Shown here: piece by piece, positions 30,556-40,643 of the stretch
Numbering within the stretch: the stretch's first letter is position 1
Layout: each line of letters begins with the position of its first letter
Assembly: GCF_907164575.1 (NCBI RefSeq)
Contig: NZ_CAJQYY010000001.1
Span: 248,001-312,000, forward strand
Length of the DNA stretch: 64,000 nucleotides
Source: Paraburkholderia gardini
GTDB taxonomy: Bacteria > Pseudomonadota > Gammaproteobacteria > Burkholderiales > Burkholderiaceae
Direction of reading: 5' to 3'
Translations under genes and position numbers: made by a program
Notes under the pieces: generated by a model
Told to the model about the DNA's origin: nothing
The model's database searches: none
Seen by the model: only the letters and a program-made list of their open reading frames with translations

Positions 30556-31872
30556 ATGAAAGTCGTAGAGGAACAAACATTACTGGCGCGAAGCCCGGCT
30601 TACGCCGATACCGCGAAACGCACCAGGGTGCGGTACGTCGTACTCTCGATGCTGCTCGTGGCAACCATCCTCAATTACGTGGACCGGTCGGCACTGGGCA
30701 TCGTCGCGCCGGGCCTCTCGAAGAGCCTGGCGCTCAACAAGATGCAGATGGGCGAGCTGTTCGCGGCATTCGGCCTTGCCTATTCTGTTGCCCTCGTGCC
30801 TGGCGGCGTGCTGACCGACATTCTCGGCTCGCGCGTAGCCTATGCGCTGTCGCTCGTCGGCTGGTCATTCGCCACGCTGACGCAGGGTTTCGCGAGCGGC
30901 TATCAGATGCTGTTCGGTTCGCGGCTCGCCATCGGCGCACTGGAGGCGCCGGCCTTTCCTTCGAACGCGCGCGCCGTGACGTTGTGGTTTCCCGCCCGGG
31001 AGCGCGGCTTCGCGACCAGCGTCTATGTCATGGGGCAATACATCGGGACGCCGCTCTTCACTGGCCTGTTGCTGTGGATTTCCACCGCATACGGCTGGCG
31101 TACCGTTTTTTTCGTGACGGGTGGCTTCGGCATTCTGTTCAGCATGCTCTGGTACCGGATTTATCGCGATCCGCTTCAGCATGCGGGCGTGAATGCCGCC
31201 GAGCTGCAATACATCAATGAAGGCGCCACGGCGTCGCGCAAGCCTCGCGAGAAGTTCGACTGGCGCATGGCGCTCAAGCTGCTCAGCTACCGGCAGATTC
31301 TCGCCATCTGCCTCGGCAAGTTTTGCAATAACACCCTGCTGGTCTTCTTCACCACGTGGTTCATGACCTATCTGATCGAAGCGCGTCATATGTCGATGAT
31401 CAAGGTCGGGATCTTCCAGGCACTCCCTTTTATCGGCGCGACGATCGGTATTCTTGTTGCCGGCTACCTCTCGGATTTTTTCATCCGGCGTGGAGTATCG
31501 ATTTCCACTGCGCGCAAGGCGCCGCTCATCATCGGAACAGCGCTTGGCGCGTCTATCGTGCTCGTCAACTTCGTCCAGTCGAACGAACTGGTGATCGCCA
31601 TCCTGACTGTCGCGTTCTTCGCGCAGGGTGTCGGGTCGATGTCGTGGGCCGCCGTCTCCGAAATCGCGCCTCGACAGTACGTCGGACTGACCAGCAGCAT
31701 TACCAGTCTGGCGGCCAATATCGCGGCCGTCACCACGCCGCTCATGATTGGCTACATTACCCATCACACCGGCCACTTCTACTGGGCCCTCAATCTGATG
31801 GGCGCGATATGTCTGCTCGGGACGCTCTCTTACTCCGTGCTGCTGGGGAAGCTTTCCCGCATCGAACTGTGA
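30556..31872 (+). CDS. MFS transporter, anion:cation symporter type
   Basis: A 438-aa inner-membrane carrier with about 12 helices. The first helix VRYVVLSMLLVATILNYVDRSALGIVAPGLSK carries the NYxDRxxL motif of the ACS family (hexuronate, glucarate, phthalate and tartrate carriers). GGVLTDILGSRVAY is the loop-2-3 signature. Substrate is therefore probably an organic or sugar acid. It lies 54 bp after the SDR gene and 26 bp before the VOC gene. Confidence 0.88.
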   Translation: MKVVEEQTLLARSPAYADTAKRTRVRYVVLSMLLVATILNYVDRSALGIVAPGLSKSLALNKMQMGELFAAFGLAYSVALVPGGVLTDILGSRVAYALSLVGWSFATLTQGFASGYQMLFGSRLAIGALEAPAFPSNARAVTLWFPARERGFATSVYVMGQYIGTPLFTGLLLWISTAYGWRTVFFVTGGFGILFSMLWYRIYRDPLQHAGVNAAELQYINEGATASRKPREKFDWRMALKLLSYRQILAICLGKFCNNTLLVFFTTWFMTYLIEARHMSMIKVGIFQALPFIGATIGILVAGYLSDFFIRRGVSISTARKAPLIIGTALGASIVLVNFVQSNELVIAILTVAFFAQGVGSMSWAAVSEIAPRQYVGLTSSITSLAANIAAVTTPLMIGYITHHTGHFYWALNLMGAICLLGTLSYSVLLGKLSRIEL

Positions 31873-31898
31873 TGCTTTCAACTAACCGGTGAGATCGA

Positions 31899-32288
31899 AT
31901 GATTGAATTCAAGTGGGATCATCTGCAACTGTGCTCGGCGGATGCCGAGGCCACCGCCGCATGGTTCGCGCGCTGCCTGAACGCCGAGATCGTGCGTCGC
32001 CCGGGGCGAGTGGATGTGCGCATCGGCAGCATCAACCTTTTCATCACTTCGCTGGCGAGCGCCCAAACCACCCGTCCTCATGGTGAGCGGAAGGAGGGCA
32101 TCGATCATTTCGGCGTGGTCGTGGACGATCTCGATGCAGCGTTCGACCATCTGTTGCGTTGCGACGCGGAAATCGTCGAGCCGGTCAAGCAGGTTCGCCC
32201 CGGCGTCAGAGCCTGTTTTGTGCGATCGCCGGGCGACATTCTCGTCGAGATCCTGGAGCGGCGACCCGCCGAGATGACTTTTATCTGA
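31899..32288 (+). CDS. Small VOC family metalloenzyme-like protein
   Basis: A 129-aa vicinal-oxygen-chelate domain. The three expected metal ligands are present: His8 (KWDHLQL), His70 (GIDHFGVVVDDLD) and Glu117 (DILVEIL), so it may be catalytic (isomerase, epimerase or dioxygenase type). It lies 26 bp downstream of the MFS gene and 108 bp before the citrate-synthase-like gene, all rightward. Confidence 0.8.
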   Translation: MIEFKWDHLQLCSADAEATAAWFARCLNAEIVRRPGRVDVRIGSINLFITSLASAQTTRPHGERKEGIDHFGVVVDDLDAAFDHLLRCDAEIVEPVKQVRPGVRACFVRSPGDILVEILERRPAEMTFI

Positions 32289-32396
32289 AAAAACGTCAGT
32301 ATTGACGCCGGACCGGTCGCGCTCGCATGCAACGCGCGATCCGTATCGCAATTCCTCTCCTGCCGCGTTCCACCGCCTCACCTTGCCTGCCATCCC

Positions 32397-33641
32397 ATGC
32401 GAAACTGGATCACTCTGACGGAAGCAGCCCGACAACTCGGAGTGCAGGCTCAGACTGTCTATGCGTACGTAAGTCGAGGCAATATCGCGGTCATGTCGGA
32501 TCCGCATGATCCGCGCAAGAGTCTCTATCGCGCGGAGGACGTCGCTGTTCTGTGTCGCAAGAAACAGGTGGGACGCAAGCGCGAGGCGCTCGCCGCCGGG
32601 ACGATATTCGGTGCGGAGCCCTGCATTTACAGCGGCATCACCACCTTCGCAAAAGGCCGGGCATATTACCGGGGACGGGACAGCATCCGGCTAGCGGACA
32701 CGGCGACGCTTGAGGACGTGGCGGCCATTCTCTGGAATGCGCGCACGTCCGTTTCCTTCGAAACCGGGGACGTGCCACTACAGGGTAACGAGCGAGGCAG
32801 GCAATGCGCGTTCACATCGCTGGCGGCGCTTGCGGCCTGCGGGCACTCGACCCTTGGACGCACGGACAGTGCACTGCATGTGGAGGCTGGCCGGCTCGTG
32901 GCGTTCGTCGCGCAGGCGTTTGGCGCCCGATGTGACGCGAACGCACAAAGGGTGCATGAACGTCTCGCGCTCGGCTGGGGCCAGGACCGCGATGGCGCCG
33001 AACTCATCCGCCGCGCCATGGTCCTCGTGGCCGACCACGAGATCACGAGTTCCGCGTTCGCCGCGAGGATTACCGCCTCCACCGGCGCATCGCTGCCGGG
33101 ATGCCTGCTCACGGGGCTCGCGACGCTCTCAGGCCCGTTGCATGGCGACGCGTCAGGCCGCGTGCGGGCTGTGTTCGACGACGTCCGAAGACTCGGTGCG
33201 GAGTACGTCGTTGCCCATCATTTGCAGTCGGCCATCCCAATCCCGGGGTTCGGACATCATCTGTATCCGGACGGCGATCCGCGGGCGGGCGCATTGCTCG
33301 AAATGCTGAATCCCCCTCAAGAGCTTATGTCGTTCGTCACCAGGGTGGTGGAGCTGACCGGGCTCAAGCCGAATATCGACGTTGCGCTTGCCGCGCTCGC
33401 GGCGCAGCTGGAATTGCCACGCGATGCGTCGTTCGCGTTGTTCGCAACGGCCCGGAGTGTGGGTCTGCTCGCGCATTGCATCGAGCAGCTTCAGGTCGGC
33501 AAGGTCATACGGCCACGAGGCCGCTATACCGGACCCGCACTGGAGGACGCCAGCCCCGCGTTGCCCGCGGAAGGTGGCGAGAAGACGCTCGATCCGGCCA
33601 CGCTCGACAAGAATCGGCTGTTCAAGGCGGTTGAGCCCTGA
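32397..33641 (+). CDS. Citrate-synthase-like protein with N-terminal HTH domain
   Basis: A 414-aa fusion. Residues 1-60 form a MerR/excisionase-like helix-turn-helix (ITLTEAARQLGVQAQTVYAYVSRG...). The rest is a citrate synthase fold with the catalytic triad present: His249 (GPLHGD), His287/288 (GFGHHLYPDGDPR) and Asp328 (NIDVALA). The enzyme domain is shorter than true GltA and lies outside any TCA operon. It may condense or cleave a citryl-like acyl-CoA, and the HTH could give self-regulation. The function of this fusion family is not established as far as I know. Confidence 0.82.
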   Translation: MRNWITLTEAARQLGVQAQTVYAYVSRGNIAVMSDPHDPRKSLYRAEDVAVLCRKKQVGRKREALAAGTIFGAEPCIYSGITTFAKGRAYYRGRDSIRLADTATLEDVAAILWNARTSVSFETGDVPLQGNERGRQCAFTSLAALAACGHSTLGRTDSALHVEAGRLVAFVAQAFGARCDANAQRVHERLALGWGQDRDGAELIRRAMVLVADHEITSSAFAARITASTGASLPGCLLTGLATLSGPLHGDASGRVRAVFDDVRRLGAEYVVAHHLQSAIPIPGFGHHLYPDGDPRAGALLEMLNPPQELMSFVTRVVELTGLKPNIDVALAALAAQLELPRDASFALFATARSVGLLAHCIEQLQVGKVIRPRGRYTGPALEDASPALPAEGGEKTLDPATLDKNRLFKAVEP

Positions 33642-33992
33642 GAAGGCGTAAAGCCGGGTCTTCGCTGAAACGCAAGGTCGATCCGCGCTTCGACGGAGCG
33701 GGGAACGGTGCCGTCAATCCGGATTCGTATCTGGCCGCCTCTTTCACCTTGAAAGCATCGCACGGCTATAAAACATGCCCGGGCGATGCTGACGTATACC
33801 CCATTGCGACGATTTTTTTTCCGTGGAACACTGCGTTTCATCTGCTGTGTCGGACACGAGTCCGGTATATCAGACAGTTGAGCATAGGCGCACGATTATC
33901 TCGATCTCATCCGTCGGAGCATGTTGCGAGCGCCATGCCGATCACCGTTTCTTTCCACGCACCGACTCATCACTTCAGATCGGGACCCAAAA
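33642..33992. other. Intergenic region before the amino acid ABC operon
   Basis: 351 bp without a supported gene. It holds TTCC-GT-GGAA (33819-33828) right after an eight-T run and CGGAC-ACGA-GTCCG (33851-33864). IclR-family operators are often short palindromes of this kind, so these may bind the IclR protein encoded at the end of the operon. Confidence 0.45.
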
Positions 33993-34826
33993 ATGAGACT
34001 CGTCAGAGAAAGCGCAAGATTTGCTGGTTTGTTCGCTGTGACCGCTCTGCTGGTGTTCGCCGGCTGCACAAAGATCGCCACGTCCGATCAGGGCGGCGCG
34101 GTCAATTCGACGCTGAAGCAGGTCCTGCAGCGTGGGACGCTGCGAGTAGGCGATTGCCTGACCTTTGCACCGTTCGGCTTTTACAACAAGGCCGGCCAGC
34201 CCGATGGCTACGACGTCGACCTGGCGAAAGAACTGGCGAAGCAAATGGGCGTCAAGCTCGAGGTCGTGAATACGACGAGCGCCAATCGCATTCCGAACCT
34301 CCAGACCAGCAAGGTCGACGTGGTGTTCTGCAACTTCACCCGCAACCTCGAGCGTGCGAAGGAAATCGCGTTCACGAATCCGTACGTGGTAGCGAGCGAG
34401 GCGCTGCTCGTGAAGAAAAGCAGCGGCATCAAGTCCATCAAGGACATGTCGAACCGTACGATTGCCACCGTCAAGGGTTCCACGAACGGCGACGAAGTGC
34501 GCTCGCTGAATATGCAGGTGAAGATCCAGGAATTCGACAGTTCGGAGGCAGCAATCCTCGCCGTCAAGCAGGGCCAGGCCGACGCGATGATCGAGGACAA
34601 CAACTTCCTCGCCTATCAGGCATCGCTCGATCCGGAACTGACCGTGACCAACGAAGCGCTGGTTCCTCTCGAATACAACGCGTTTGGGGTGAAGGCGGGA
34701 GACCAGGTCTGGCTCGACTACCTGAACCTGTTCCTGTTCCAGGTCAACGCGTCGAAGTTGAACGCACAGCTCTACAAGAAGTGGTTCGGCTCAGACCCGC
34801 GTTTCCCGCTGAATCCACAGTATTGA
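33993..34826 (+). CDS. Polar amino acid ABC transporter, substrate-binding lipoprotein
   Basis: A 277-aa solute-binding protein of the family-3 type. Leader with lipobox FAGC (Cys25). TLRVGDCLTFAPFGFYNKAGQPDGYDVDLAKELAK is the domain-1 start; the second lobe has TVKGSTNGDEVRS and DAMIEDNNFLAYQ. It binds an amino acid or similar small polar compound outside the inner membrane and delivers it to the two permeases encoded next. ATG 33993 is preferred over the open frame back to 33921. Confidence 0.88.
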   Translation: MRLVRESARFAGLFAVTALLVFAGCTKIATSDQGGAVNSTLKQVLQRGTLRVGDCLTFAPFGFYNKAGQPDGYDVDLAKELAKQMGVKLEVVNTTSANRIPNLQTSKVDVVFCNFTRNLERAKEIAFTNPYVVASEALLVKKSSGIKSIKDMSNRTIATVKGSTNGDEVRSLNMQVKIQEFDSSEAAILAVKQGQADAMIEDNNFLAYQASLDPELTVTNEALVPLEYNAFGVKAGDQVWLDYLNLFLFQVNASKLNAQLYKKWFGSDPRFPLNPQY

Positions 34827-34866
34827 ATCCGCGTCTGCTCTACGTCGATTGAGAGACGGAGGAACC

Positions 34867-35583
34867 ATGAGCTATGAATGGCTGACCCTTGCGGGCTACT
34901 GGAATGATTTCGTTCACGCGGCGTGGCTGACACTCCAGATCACGCTGCTGGCTTTCATCCTCGCGCTGCTGCTCGGCTTGCTGACCGCGCTGGCAAGCGC
35001 GTCGCGCGTCGGGCTGCTGCGCGCCGTTGCGAGTGTCTATATCGAGGCGATTCGCAATACGCCGGTGCTGCTGCAGATCTTCATCGTGTTCTTCGGCTTG
35101 CCGTCGCTCGGCATCACACTCAACGCCTACACGGCTGGCGTCATTGCGTTAGGGGTGAACGTCGGCGCGTATCTGGCCGAGGTATTTCGCGCGGGCATCC
35201 AGTCCGTGTCGCGCGGTCAGATGGAAGCGGCATCGATCCTCGGCCTCTCGCGCTCGCAGATCTTCGTCGAGGTCGTTCTGCCGCAGGCCGCGCGCGCCGT
35301 CTATCCGGCGATCGTCAACAACCTGATCCAGCTGCTGCTCGGCACATCGCTTCTGTCAGCGATCGCACTACCGGAGTTGAGCGGAACGGCGACGGTGATC
35401 AACGCACGCACGCTGCTCTATATCCAGACCTTCACGATCACGCTGATCATCTATCTGGTGTTGAGCAACTTCCTGTCGTGGGTGGCGGCCCAGCTCGGCG
35501 TGCGCGTTTTTCATCCGCCGCTGGTCATGAAGAAACGTACGCGCCGTTCGTTCCTTGTCGCGCGACAGGCCGATCGCACCTGA
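34867..35583 (+). CDS. Amino acid ABC transporter permease 1
   Basis: A 238-aa HisM/GlnP-type permease with about five helices. The EAA loop reads GQMEAASILGLSRSQIFVEVVLPQAARAVYPAIVNNL. GGAGG lies seven bases before ATG 34867. It pairs with the next gene as the membrane heterodimer of the importer. The C-terminal end (MKKRTRRSFLVARQ) is unusually basic. Confidence 0.9.
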   Translation: MSYEWLTLAGYWNDFVHAAWLTLQITLLAFILALLLGLLTALASASRVGLLRAVASVYIEAIRNTPVLLQIFIVFFGLPSLGITLNAYTAGVIALGVNVGAYLAEVFRAGIQSVSRGQMEAASILGLSRSQIFVEVVLPQAARAVYPAIVNNLIQLLLGTSLLSAIALPELSGTATVINARTLLYIQTFTITLIIYLVLSNFLSWVAAQLGVRVFHPPLVMKKRTRRSFLVARQADRT

Positions 35584-35605
35584 GTGCCCAAACCGGAGAT
35601 CGAAG

Positions 35606-36252
35606 ATGTCAAGCGAATTGCTAACGACGAGCCTCGCGATCCTGCTTCAGGGTCTGCTGGCGACACTGCTTCTGTCCGCGGCGTCGATTGTCGGTGGAAC
35701 GCTGATCGGCCTGCTGGCAGCCGTATTGCGTTCATTCGGGCCCTGGGGTACGCCGCGCGTCGCAAGACTCTATACCGAACTGTTTCGCGGCACGCCCGTG
35801 CTGATCACGCTGATGTTCATCTATTTCGGCGTGTCGTACTTCGGTTATGCGATCGATGTGTTCGCCGCGGGTGTGGTGGGCTTGAGCGTCTATCAGGGCG
35901 CCTACATTGCCGAGGTGTTCCGCTCCGGCATCGAAGCTGTTCCGAAAGGACAGTGGGAGGTGTCGCAGATCCTCGGGCTCAGCAAGACCCAGGCTTTCTT
36001 TTCGGTGGTTCTGCCGCAGACCGGAAAGATCGTGATGCCGCCGCTCATCGGCCAGTATCTGTCGCTCATCAAGGACACGTCGATCGTCAGCATGATCGGC
36101 ATGTCGGAATTGATGCATGGGGGTCAGGCCATCGTCGACCGGGTCGGGAAGCCGGTGGAAATCTATGGACTCGTTGCCGTGCTGTATTTCATCGTGTGCT
36201 TTCCACTGTCGCAGTGGGTGCGCCACCATGATCGAAGAAGGAGCCTGTTGTC

Positions 36253-36256
<4 letters not shown>
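35606..36256 (+). CDS. Amino acid ABC transporter permease 2
   Basis: A 216-aa permease of the same family, with EAA loop [37 protein letters not shown]. It starts 22 bp after permease 1, and its stop overlaps the ATPase start by four bases (ATGA), so translation is coupled. Confidence 0.9.
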
Positions 36257-37014
<758 letters not shown>

Positions 37015-37109
37015 GCGCGCGACCGGACGGGGAAGAGACGCTTGTTGCCCGCCAGACTCACGTCAAACAAAAGATGAACCGCGAACCTGTCGTCGATGGA
37101 GTTGAAGGA

Positions 37110-37871
37110 ATGTCCGCACCAGAATCATCGAGGGCGAGAGGCGTTGACCGCGTCGTCGGAATTTTCAGGCAGTTGCATATCGCGCGGCGTCCGATGACGA
37201 TGCGCGATCTGATTGAAGCGACCGGCGCGCCGCGTTCGAGCATCTACGAACTGGTCACCATTCTCACGGAAGCGGGATGGCTCGAAACCGCGGCGGACGG
37301 CAGTGTGTTTTTTGGCCGCGAGATGCATTACTACGGCGCCGATTACGCAGTACACAACGATCTGATCAGTCGCGCGCACCAGGCGATTCTCGCGCTGGTC
37401 AGGAACCACGATGAGACCGCGCAACTGTGCATGCTCGAAGGCAACAAGTACACCGTGGTGCTGTCCGAGAACAGCTCGCGACCGTTCAATATCAGTTCCG
37501 ACATCGGCGTGAAGGTGCCGATTCCGTGGACCGCAACGGGCCGCCTGTTGCTCGCACACCTGCGCGCGGACGAGATCCGCGCGCTGATTCCAGACGAAGA
37601 CTTCATTCTCGACAATGGCAGGCGCGTTGAATTCGAGGACTTTCTCCATGACGTCGAGCGCACTGCTGAACAGGGTTACTGCTGTACAGAAGGCCTTTCG
37701 CACACGTTTCGATACTGCATGGCGGCACCCATACATGATCGAACGGGTCTGGCGGTCGCCGCGCTCTGCTTTATGACGAGCCGCGACACGGCGCCGGAAA
37801 AGCGCACGGCGATGCTCGAAGATCTCATCAGGTCCGCGAAGGCGTTGTCGCAGCCTTACGCGCGGCTGTAG
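37110..37871 (+). CDS. IclR family transcriptional regulator
   Basis: A 253-aa regulator with an N-terminal winged helix (VDRVVGIFRQLHIARRPMTMRDLIEATGAPRSSIYELVTILTEAGW) and a C-terminal IclR effector domain (VKVPIPWTATGRLLLAHL; YCCTEGLSHTFRYCMAAPIHD). Start chosen at ATG 37110 with GGAG eight bases upstream; ATG 37074 is possible. Being last in the ABC operon, it probably autoregulates it and perhaps the dehydrogenase/SDR block. Confidence 0.88.
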   Translation: MSAPESSRARGVDRVVGIFRQLHIARRPMTMRDLIEATGAPRSSIYELVTILTEAGWLETAADGSVFFGREMHYYGADYAVHNDLISRAHQAILALVRNHDETAQLCMLEGNKYTVVLSENSSRPFNISSDIGVKVPIPWTATGRLLLAHLRADEIRALIPDEDFILDNGRRVEFEDFLHDVERTAEQGYCCTEGLSHTFRYCMAAPIHDRTGLAVAALCFMTSRDTAPEKRTAMLEDLIRSAKALSQPYARL

Positions 37872-37905
37872 CGGTCGGTGGGATCGCAGCCGGCAAAGCC
37901 GCCGC

Positions 37906-38751
37906 TCAGTGTTCCTTTGAGTGCGCTGCGAGCAGTTGCTGATGGCGTGCTTCGGTTGCATCGTCGGCGGGGAACATACATTCCAGGCGCAGTTCCTGCG
38001 CGGCAACGGTCTGCGGTGTTCCGACGCTCGTCACCATCGAAAAATAGCGGAGAACCACGCCCTCGCTGACGAAGCCGAGCGGAATGACCGGCATCGTGGG
38101 CGTGACGGTCGGCGCACGGTGCGTCTTCCAGTCGGGCGGCACATCGGGATACGCAAGCAGTTCGTCGAGCAGACGCGTTGTATTGTCGTCGATGACGTGA
38201 CCGACCGATTCGCGATACACCCGTTGCAGCAAACTTCGCGAGACGTTGTCCCAGTCGGCCACGAACGGACGCATACCCTGCGGATCGAAAATCAGATGCA
38301 GCATGTTGCGCGGTCCTTCGCGCGACGCCATGTCGATGAAGTGGTTGAAAAAGCGAAGCGCCGCGTCGTTGGTCATCAGGACGTTCCAGTGACGGTCCAT
38401 CACGATCGCCGGAAACGGTTCGTGCTGGCGAACGACCCGCTCAAGCGCACGGATGACGCTGTGCATCTCCTGTGCGTTCCACGGTGCCTCCGAATACACG
38501 GGTGCGTAGCCAGCGGCGAGCAACAGGGCATTACGCTCGCGCAGCGGCACGTCGAGCGTCTGCGCGAGGGTCAATAGCGTGTCCCGACCCGGCGCGCTGC
38601 GTCCGCTTTCAATGAAGCTGATCTGGCGCTGCGAGACACCGGCCTCGAGCGACAGATCGAGCTGACTCACGCCACGCACGTCACGCCAATAGCGCAATAA
38701 ATCACCAAGTTCGCTCCGCGGCACTTTTGGATCGGGACGGGTGACGTTCAT
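37906..38751 (-). CDS. XRE family regulator with MmyB-like ligand domain
   Basis: A 281-aa regulator. Residues ~15-70 form a Cro/CI helix-turn-helix (LLRYWRDVRGVSQLDLSLEAGVSQRQISFIESGRSAPG). The C-terminal ~200 residues match the MmyB-like PAS-type domain (PAIVMDRHWNVLMTNDAALRFFNHF; NMLHLIFDPQGMRPFVADW). ATG 38751 has AGGGGAATCC upstream. Its start lies 37 bp beyond the stop of the CMD-like gene, so both are leftward and that gene is upstream, suggesting a two-gene operon. Confidence 0.88.
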   Translation of the reverse strand: MNVTRPDPKVPRSELGDLLRYWRDVRGVSQLDLSLEAGVSQRQISFIESGRSAPGRDTLLTLAQTLDVPLRERNALLLAAGYAPVYSEAPWNAQEMHSVIRALERVVRQHEPFPAIVMDRHWNVLMTNDAALRFFNHFIDMASREGPRNMLHLIFDPQGMRPFVADWDNVSRSLLQRVYRESVGHVIDDNTTRLLDELLAYPDVPPDWKTHRAPTVTPTMPVIPLGFVSEGVVLRYFSMVTSVGTPQTVAAQELRLECMFPADDATEARHQQLLAAHSKEH

Positions 38752-38788
38752 CGGATTCCCCTGATCAAGACGGGTGAATATAACGCGC

Positions 38789-39346
38789 TCAGGTCGCGCT
38801 CGCATGCCAGACGAACTCCTCAAACGGCGCTTCGAGCGCCGGCTGGGTCACGCTGCTGGTGTAGTTCGTGATAGCAGATGCTGCCACCACCGCAATGACC
38901 TCGAGTATCTGTTCGGAACTGAACCCCGCGTCGAGGAAGCGTCGCTGGTCCGATTCGGCAACGCGACCGCGCTTTTCGATCAGCGTGCGCGCCAGCGTCG
39001 ACAGCGCGGCCAGTCTGGTGTCGCCAGGCAGGCCGCCGTGCCGGATTGCGTCGACATCCGCCGGATGCAGGCCGGCCTTCAACGCGAGGGCCGAGTGAAA
39101 CGCGACAGGCCACTCACTGGCGTTCGTGACCGCGTTGGTCAGCAGCAACGTCTGGATCTGCGGCTCCGTCAGACTGCTCGCATGCACGCGCTCGAACAGG
39201 CCGATGAAGCCGTTGATCAGCGCCGGTGAAGCGGCCATCGCGGCCGCGATGTTCGGAATCAGGCCGAACGCCTGTTGCAGTTGCTGGAGCACGGGCTTCG
39301 ATTGCGCGGGCGCGGACTCGATCGTGTGAACGGGATAGCGGGACAT
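38789..39346 (-). CDS. Carboxymuconolactone decarboxylase/AhpD-fold protein
   Basis: A 185-aa all-helical AhpD-like protein: AFGLIPNIAAAMAASPALINGFIGLF, then NASEWPVAFHSALALKAGL. This segment keeps the Glu and His of the AhpD active region but has no CxxC, so a thiol peroxidase mechanism is unlikely. ATG 39346 has AAGGAGATACC upstream. It precedes the XRE regulator in the same direction. Confidence 0.78.
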   Translation of the reverse strand: MSRYPVHTIESAPAQSKPVLQQLQQAFGLIPNIAAAMAASPALINGFIGLFERVHASSLTEPQIQTLLLTNAVTNASEWPVAFHSALALKAGLHPADVDAIRHGGLPGDTRLAALSTLARTLIEKRGRVAESDQRRFLDAGFSSEQILEVIAVVAASAITNYTSSVTQPALEAPFEEFVWHASAT

Positions 39347-39470
39347 GGTATCTCCTTGACGGTGAGCGCCACCGGATTGGTGGCGCCCGACAGCCAGAGA
39401 GTAGAAGCGCTCGTTCCGTACGCCAATTACATCGGATGTAATCGCCGCGCGGCGACGCAAAGCGCACGGT

Positions 39471-40538
39471 TCATCGTGTTTGCTCCAGAACAGGGTAGTC
39501 GATATAGCCTTGGGGGCCGTCGGAATAGAACGTGTCGCGGTCCGGCGCATTGAGCGGCGCGCCCTCGGCGAAGCGTTGCGGCAGGTCCGGATTCGCGAGG
39601 TACAGGCTGCCGAATACGGCGGCGTCGGCATCGCGTTGGGCGATCAGCGATCCGGCGCTGTCCCGGTCGAGTCTGCCGCCGACAAGCAGCGGCCCGTCGA
39701 AAAGCGGCCGCAGCAGCGCGCGGTAATCGAACGCGCTGCCGGTGCGCGCGAGATGCAGGTACGCGAGCTTCAGCATGCCGAGTCGCTGCACGAGGTATTG
39801 ATACGTCTCCTGCGGCGCCGCGTCGGTCACGCTGTTGAAGCCCATCTCCGGCGAGATCTTGATGCCGGTGCGGTCGCTGCCCGCTTCGTCGATCATCGCG
39901 TTCAGCACTTCGACGATGAAGCGCGCGCGATTCTCCGGTGATCCGCCGTAGCGGTCGGTGCGCTGGTTGGTCCCGGACGACAGGAACTGTTCCGGCAGAT
40001 AACCGGAGGCCGCATGCAGTTCGACGCCGTCGAAGCCGGCTTGCAACGCGTGACGCGTGGCGAAGCGGTACGCGTCGACGATGCCGGCGATCTCGCCGGT
40101 CTCGAGCGCGCGCGGCACGACGAAGTCCTGCGGTCCTGTCGCGGTGTACACCTGGCCCGCGGCTGCGATCGCCGAAGGCGCGACGGGCGTCGCCCCGTTC
40201 GGCAGCAGGTCCGGATGCGAGATGCGTCCGGTGTGCATCAACTGCAGAAAGATCAGGCCGCCGCGCGCGTGAACCGCGTCGGTGACGCGCTTCCATCCGT
40301 CGATCTGCGCGGCGGAGTGGATGCCCGGCGTGCGCACATAGCCTTTGCCCATCGGCGACGGGAAGGTGCCTTCGGTGATGATCAGGCCGGCCTCCGCGCG
40401 CTGTGCGTAGTACTGCGCGGCGAGGGCGGAGGGCACGCCGGTCGCGTCGTCGGCGCGCGAGCGCGTCATCGGCGCCATGACGAGGCGGTTGCGCAACGTA
40501 TGGCGTCCGATGCGGATGGTTTCGTTGAGAGAGTTCAT
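39471..40538 (-). CDS. Old yellow enzyme family alkene reductase
   Basis: A 355-aa FMN-dependent ene-reductase of the NemA/OYE family. NRLVMAPMTRSRA at the N-terminus; substrate-anion site in ELHAASGYLPEQF (His175; Ser178 where OYE1 has Asn and PETN reductase has His); NQRTDRYGGSPENRARF; FMN phosphate loop FGSLYLANPDLPQRF. Reduces activated C=C bonds with NAD(P)H. It is divergent from a LysR gene with paired operators in the 105-bp gap, the common layout for inducible OYE genes. Confidence 0.9.
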   Translation of the reverse strand: MNSLNETIRIGRHTLRNRLVMAPMTRSRADDATGVPSALAAQYYAQRAEAGLIITEGTFPSPMGKGYVRTPGIHSAAQIDGWKRVTDAVHARGGLIFLQLMHTGRISHPDLLPNGATPVAPSAIAAAGQVYTATGPQDFVVPRALETGEIAGIVDAYRFATRHALQAGFDGVELHAASGYLPEQFLSSGTNQRTDRYGGSPENRARFIVEVLNAMIDEAGSDRTGIKISPEMGFNSVTDAAPQETYQYLVQRLGMLKLAYLHLARTGSAFDYRALLRPLFDGPLLVGGRLDRDSAGSLIAQRDADAAVFGSLYLANPDLPQRFAEGAPLNAPDRDTFYSDGPQGYIDYPVLEQTR

Positions 40539-40578
40539 GTCGATTTCCCGAAAGGTTGAAGGAGTATCGACACGATGA

Positions 40579-40592
40579 ACTGATTCGTCAGT
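40579..40592. promoter_or_regulatory. Operator copy 1 in the OYE/LysR divergent promoter
   Basis: ACTGA-TTCG-TCAGT, a perfect 5-bp inverted repeat. It matches copy 2 at 40618 at 11 of 14 positions. Confidence 0.6.
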
Positions 40593-40617
40593 GGGATAAA
40601 GGCCTACAATTGAAAAC

Positions 40618-40631
40618 ACTGGTCCATCAGT
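40618..40631. promoter_or_regulatory. Operator copy 2 in the OYE/LysR divergent promoter
   Basis: ACTGGTCCATCAGT, starting 39 bp after copy 1 and 13 bp before the LysR start. A TACAAT -10 element for the LysR gene (40605-40610) lies between the two copies, so binding there would block it. Probable autorepression. Confidence 0.55.
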
Positions 40632-40643
40632 GGAGCAATCGAC

